A stretch of DNA of 9,307 bases from Lentimicrobiaceae bacterium (GTDB lineage: Bacteria > Bacteroidota > Bacteroidia > Bacteroidales > WCHB1-69): assembly GCA_009776395.1 (NCBI GenBank), contig WRNX01000055.1, positions 1-9,307 of the forward strand. Direction: 5' to 3'. Shown one piece after another: positions 7,197-9,307 of the stretch (position 1 is its first letter; each line of letters starts with the position of its first letter). The position numbers and the translations under genes are program-made. The notes under the pieces are model-generated. The model was not told the origin of the DNA, searched no databases, and saw only the letters and a program-made list of their open reading frames with translations.

Positions 7197-7212
7197 CCCT
7201 TTAAAAATCAAC

Positions 7213-8157
7213 ATGGTTAACAGAAGATATTTACGGATTAAAGTATTGCAAGCCATTTATGCAGTGGAGAAAAACCCGAAAGAAGATTTTCTTATTCATG
7301 AAAAAAATCTCAATCAAACAATTCAAAATTGTCAGGTTTTATCTGTTTATTTTCTTTCTCTTTTACCGGAAATTGCACATTATCGAACATTGCGTTTGGA
7401 AGAACTGAAAGAAAAAATGAATCCCACCGAAGAAGACCTTAATCCTAATACAAAATTAATTGAAAACAAGGTTATCAAACAAATTGAAGAGAATACTCAT
7501 ATTCGGCAGTTTTGTGCAAATCATCATATAGATTGGAGCAACAGGTATGACTTTGTTGCGCAAATGTTTCATGAAATTGCCCATTCGGATACTTTTCTTG
7601 CTTACTTAGCCTCTTCTGAAAATAGTTATAAAGAAGATAAAAATTTTGTTCTTGAACTTTTATCAAAAATATTTGCTGAAAGCGAGTTGTTGCACTGGTT
7701 TTTAGAAGAAAAAAATGTGCATTGGTTTGATGATTATAACGACGCGCTTTTGGCAGCATATAAAAACATTGAGAAATTTAAAGAAAATCAATCTGTTCAT
7801 ACAACACTCATTCCCTGGTTTAAAAATGAAGAAGAGATTAAATTTTATCAGGAACTGTTTCGTAAAACATTGTTGTATAATACAGAATATCAAAAACGAA
7901 TAGATGAAAAATTACAACATTGGGAATCGGAAAGAGTAATGGAAATTGATACTATTTTAATGAAAATGGCAATGTGCGAACTAACTCAATTTCAAACAAT
8001 TCCAATAAAAGTAACCTTAAATGAGTATCTTGAATTGGCAAAATTATACAGTTCTCGAAAAAGCAGCGTTTTTATTAATGGGATTTTAGATACTATTGTA
8101 ATAGATTTAAAAAATGAAGGGCTACTGAATAAGATGGGAAGAGGACTGATAAATTGA
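7213..8157 (+). CDS. nusB: Transcription antitermination factor NusB
   Basis: A 314-aa cytoplasmic RNA-binding protein that joins the Nus complex in rRNA antitermination. The N-terminus N-R-R-Y-L-R-I-K-V-L-Q-A-I-Y-A (residues 3-17) is the conserved NusB first helix, with the basic R-R-x-x-R-I-K motif. The C-terminal half (about 205-300) carries the conserved segment I-P-I-K-V-T-L-N-E-Y-L-E-L-A-K-L-Y-S (263-280) followed by S-S-V-F-I-N-G-I-L-D. The protein is about twice the length of E. coli NusB because of a large central helical, charged region, which is normal for Bacteroidota. It is divergent from surA and shares a mirror-image promoter region with it. The DUF1573 gene follows on the same strand after 121 bp of heptamer repeats. 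Confidence 0.95.
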   Translation: MVNRRYLRIKVLQAIYAVEKNPKEDFLIHEKNLNQTIQNCQVLSVYFLSLLPEIAHYRTLRLEELKEKMNPTEEDLNPNTKLIENKVIKQIEENTHIRQFCANHHIDWSNRYDFVAQMFHEIAHSDTFLAYLASSENSYKEDKNFVLELLSKIFAESELLHWFLEEKNVHWFDDYNDALLAAYKNIEKFKENQSVHTTLIPWFKNEEEIKFYQELFRKTLLYNTEYQKRIDEKLQHWESERVMEIDTILMKMAMCELTQFQTIPIKVTLNEYLELAKLYSSRKSSVFINGILDTIVIDLKNEGLLNKMGRGLIN

Positions 8158-8192
8158 GAGTTGAGAGTTACGAATTACAAGTTATACTTAAC
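8158..8192 (+). repeat. GAGTTAC-type heptamer repeat, 5 degenerate units, directly after nusB
   Basis: The array begins at the base after the nusB TGA. Contiguous units in unbroken 7-bp register are GAGTTGA, GAGTTAC, GAATTAC, AAGTTAT and ACTTAAC. It is followed one base later by the unrelated ACTAATC-type array, so two heptamer families lie head to tail and fill the whole nusB-DUF1573 spacer. Confidence 0.75.
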
Positions 8193-8193
8193 C

Positions 8194-8275
8194 ACTAATC
8201 ACTAATCATTAATCACTAATCACTAATCACTAATCACTAATCACTAATCACTAATCATTAATCATTAATCATTAA
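8194..8275 (+). repeat. ACTAATC/ATTAATC heptamer tandem array, 11 full units plus a partial unit
   Basis: Eleven contiguous 7-bp units with a single variable base (C or T at position 2), in the order C, C, T, C, C, C, C, C, C, T, T, then a 5-bp partial ATTAA. The array stops 3 bp before the DUF1573 ATG. There are no spacers, so it is not a CRISPR array. All six reading frames hit stop codons: forward TAA once per 21 bp in each frame, reverse TAG and TGA. The runs of identical units suggest slippage or unequal exchange. Confidence 0.95.
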
Positions 8276-8278
8276 ATT

Positions 8279-8776
8279 ATGAATCATTTACTGCGACAAA
8301 GGTTTCTTTTGAAAAATAAGGTTATCGGTATGTTTTTCTGCTTTCTGCTTTCTGCTTCCTGCTTCCTGCTATTTAGTTGTAAAAATAATAACAATTCAGG
8401 GCTTTCTATTACAGATATAAAAAATCCGGCAACTGCTGATGGTATACAAAAGAATGCTAACATGCCCGAAATTCAGTTTGATAATCTTTCCTACAACTTT
8501 GGAAAAGTAATTCAAGGAGAAGTATTAAGTTATACTTTTCATTTTAAGAATGTTGGTAAGTCGAGTTTAATTATTGCCGATGTGCAGGCATCTTGCGGAT
8601 GTACTACTTCTATTCCTCCTAAAGCGCCAATTCGACCTAATGAAAAAGGAGAGATTTCTATCTCTTTCGACTCCAAACACAAAACAGGAGAAGTAATCAG
8701 TTATTTATTAGTTACGGCAAATACTTATCCGGCACAAACCGTACTTACGGTAAATGCAAATGTGATAAGCCCATAA
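8279..8776 (+). CDS. DUF1573 domain lipoprotein
   Basis: A 165-aa probable periplasm-facing or surface lipoprotein. Residues 1-33 form a lipoprotein signal with a basic n-region (R6, R8, K12, K14) and lipobox L-F-S-C giving lipidated Cys34, followed by a short K-N-N-N-N-S linker. The DUF1573 domain (about 63-163) is an immunoglobulin-like fold with the family motifs P-E-I-Q-F-D-N-L-S-Y-N-F-G-K-V-I-Q-G-E (63-81), F-H-F-K-N-V-G (87-93), A-S-C-G-C-T-T (104-110) and I-S-F-D-S-K-H-K-T-G. Its function is unknown; an Asn-rich linker and one domain suggest a small envelope protein. The hydrophobic core is encoded by a heptamer array. An ATG at residue 18 could give a shorter signal, but ATG8279 retains the basic residues and is preferred. 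Proximity to nusB is a recurring Bacteroidota arrangement (recalled, not checked). Confidence 0.9.
   Translation: MNHLLRQRFLLKNKVIGMFFCFLLSASCFLLFSCKNNNNSGLSITDIKNPATADGIQKNANMPEIQFDNLSYNFGKVIQGEVLSYTFHFKNVGKSSLIIADVQASCGCTTSIPPKAPIRPNEKGEISISFDSKHKTGEVISYLLVTANTYPAQTVLTVNANVISP
8334..8368 (+). repeat. CTTTCTG-type heptamer repeat, 5 units, encoding the lipoprotein signal core
   Basis: Five contiguous units, TTTTCTG, CTTTCTG, CTTTCTG, CTTCCTG and CTTCCTG, lie within codons 19-30 of the DUF1573 gene and encode F-C-F-L-L-S-A-S-C-F-L-L. A perfect array reads L-S-A-F-C-F-L cyclically in every forward frame. The array ends 9 bp before the codon of lipidated Cys34. Confidence 0.85.
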
Positions 8777-8777
8777 A

Positions 8778-8805
8778 GAGTTATGAGTTGCGAGTTATGA
8801 GTTAT
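8778..8805 (+). repeat. GAGTTAT/GAGTTGC heptamer repeat, 4 units, after DUF1573
   Basis: Four contiguous units, GAGTTAT, GAGTTGC, GAGTTAT and GAGTTAT, start 2 bp after the DUF1573 stop and end 4 bp before the TTTG of the candidate holB promoter. Placement matches the arrays at 7133-7168 and 8158-8192, immediately upstream of promoter-like or start regions. Confidence 0.85.
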
Positions 8806-8808
8806 CAA

Positions 8809-8839
8809 TTTGGAAAATAATAATACATTGATATTTTTT
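8809..8839 (+). promoter_or_regulatory. Candidate holB promoter (TTTG, 19-bp spacer, TATTTTTT)
   Basis: A TTTG -33 element at 8809-8812 and TATTTTTT at 8832-8839 (seven of eight to TAnnTTTG) are separated by 19 bp, the expected Bacteroidota spacing. The holB ATG at 8844 begins only 4 bp after the -7 element, so a start site at the normal distance would produce a leaderless or nearly leaderless mRNA. No Shine-Dalgarno sequence is present. Confidence 0.55.
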
Positions 8840-8843
8840 ACTT

Positions 8844-9307
8844 ATGCTTTTCAAAAATCTCTTAGTTTCTCAAGAACTTAAAAGTCAACTCTTAAAATTA
8901 GTTAAAGAGAATCGTATCAGTCATGCACAACTTTTTCTTTCGCAGGCTGGAACCCATAGTTTTGCATTAGCAGTAGCATACGCGCAGTATATTTGTTGTC
9001 AAGATAGAAATGAGGATGATTCTTGCGGTCTTTGTCCATCTTGCATAAAATTTGAAAAATTGGCGCACCCCGATTTGCATTTTGTGTTTCCTAATTGTAT
9101 GACCAAAAGTGTAAAAAAAGAACCTGATTCTAAACTATTTGCGCAAGAATTTAGAGAGTTTGTATTTTCTAAAAATTATCATATTGATATTGAAGATTGG
9201 CTTTCAGAACTCGGCGGCGAAAACAAGCAGGCATCCATCAATATTCGCGATTGTTCCAATATTATTCAGCAAAACAGTGTGCAATCGTATGAAGGTGGTT
9301 TTAAGAT
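8844..9307 (+). CDS. holB: DNA polymerase III subunit delta prime (partial, 3' end outside window)
   Basis: The frame is open from ATG8844 to the window edge, giving 154 residues. The clamp-loader delta prime pattern is clear: an opening V-S-Q-E-L-K-S-Q-L segment, R-I-S-H-A-Q-L-F (residues 24-31), a zinc-binding C-x8-C-x2-C-x2-C (from the second Cys of Y-I-C-C to C-P-S-C, matching the spacing in E. coli delta prime), and then the L-A-H-P-D-L-H-F-V-F-P segment. It acts in the clamp-loader complex that places the beta sliding clamp on DNA. The P-loop position reads S-Q-A-G-T-H-S and lacks the GxGK lysine, so ATP binding here is unlikely; E. coli delta prime is also a non-ATPase. It lies 67 bp after DUF1573 with its own promoter candidate. 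Confidence 0.93.
   Translation, partial: MLFKNLLVSQELKSQLLKLVKENRISHAQLFLSQAGTHSFALAVAYAQYICCQDRNEDDSCGLCPSCIKFEKLAHPDLHFVFPNCMTKSVKKEPDSKLFAQEFREFVFSKNYHIDIEDWLSELGGENKQASINIRDCSNIIQQNSVQSYEGGFK

Larger units (their letters stand above)
7115..7198. repeat. Perfect 24-bp inverted repeat spanning the divergent surA/nusB promoters
   Basis: Arms at 7115-7138 and 7175-7198 are exact reverse complements over 24 bp (the right arm begins TAACTAAAAAATGATA and ends TTTTTGCC), separated by 36 bp. Each arm carries one outward-facing TATTTTTG -7 element. Outside the arms the symmetry decays to imperfect T/A-rich flanks that run to the two start codons, 17 bp (surA) and 14 bp (nusB) away. The arms could pair as a cruciform or hairpin, but the outer 18 bp are AT-dominated and no T-run follows outside the GCC end, so a terminator role is unlikely. 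Confidence 0.9.

Noticed and set aside
7115..7198. Possible MITE or insertion element with 24-bp terminal inverted repeats
   Set aside because: No target-site duplication is visible in the flanks, no transposase is nearby, and each arm holds a well-placed promoter element; a promoter function explains it better, although an ancient mobile origin cannot be excluded.
7115..7198. Possible bidirectional intrinsic terminator
   Set aside because: It lies between the start codons of divergent genes, the stem is AT-dominated with a 36-bp loop, and there is no following T-run.
8194..8275. Possible CRISPR array
   Set aside because: Units are 7 bp and contiguous with no spacers, and no cas gene is present; it is a simple tandem repeat.

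Overview
The window looks like chromosomal DNA from a low-GC member of the Bacteroidota, probably Bacteroidales-like. The evidence is a secreted subtilisin ending in a type IX secretion (Por) sorting domain, a long (314 aa) NusB, a DUF1573 lipoprotein next to nusB, start codons without clear Shine-Dalgarno sequences, and -7 elements of the Bacteroidota TAnnTTTG type. No transposase, phage gene, tRNA, rRNA or CRISPR array was found. Most genes are conserved housekeeping or envelope genes.

Layout: (1) 1-2753, + strand: the last 32 codons of a coiled-coil-ended protein, then a large secreted S8 protease 2 bp later. (2) 2845-3417, + strand: a YqgE/AlgH family protein. (3) 3449-7097, - strand, read right to left: a SurA-like periplasmic peptidyl-prolyl isomerase, a MoxR-type AAA ATPase (10 bp gap), a TatD-family metal hydrolase (8 bp overlap), then a DUF2147 exported protein (32 bp gap). 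This looks like one operon with an envelope and protein-quality flavour. (4) 7098-7212: a compact divergent promoter region. (5) 7213-9307, + strand: nusB, a DUF1573 lipoprotein, and the first half of holB (DNA polymerase III delta prime), which runs off the window.

The most unusual content is a set of short tandem repeats whose period is always 7 bp. Three families occur. A GAGTTAC-type family is at 109-129, 7133-7168, 8158-8192 and 8778-8805. An ACTAATC/ATTAATC-type family is at 8194-8275. A CTTTCTG-type family is at 138-165 and 8334-8368. The first two lie mainly just upstream of genes. The third lies inside coding sequence and encodes the hydrophobic core of two unrelated signal peptides (the protease and the DUF1573 lipoprotein). 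Because 7 and 3 share no factor, a perfect CTTTCTG array encodes the same hydrophobic heptapeptide cycle in every forward frame, whereas the ACTAATC array puts stop codons in all six frames.

A second unusual structure is a perfect 24-bp inverted repeat (arms 7115-7138 and 7175-7198) in the surA/nusB spacer. Each arm carries an outward-facing TATTTTTG -7 element, so two unrelated operons appear to share mirror-image promoters separated by a GAGTTAC-type heptamer array.
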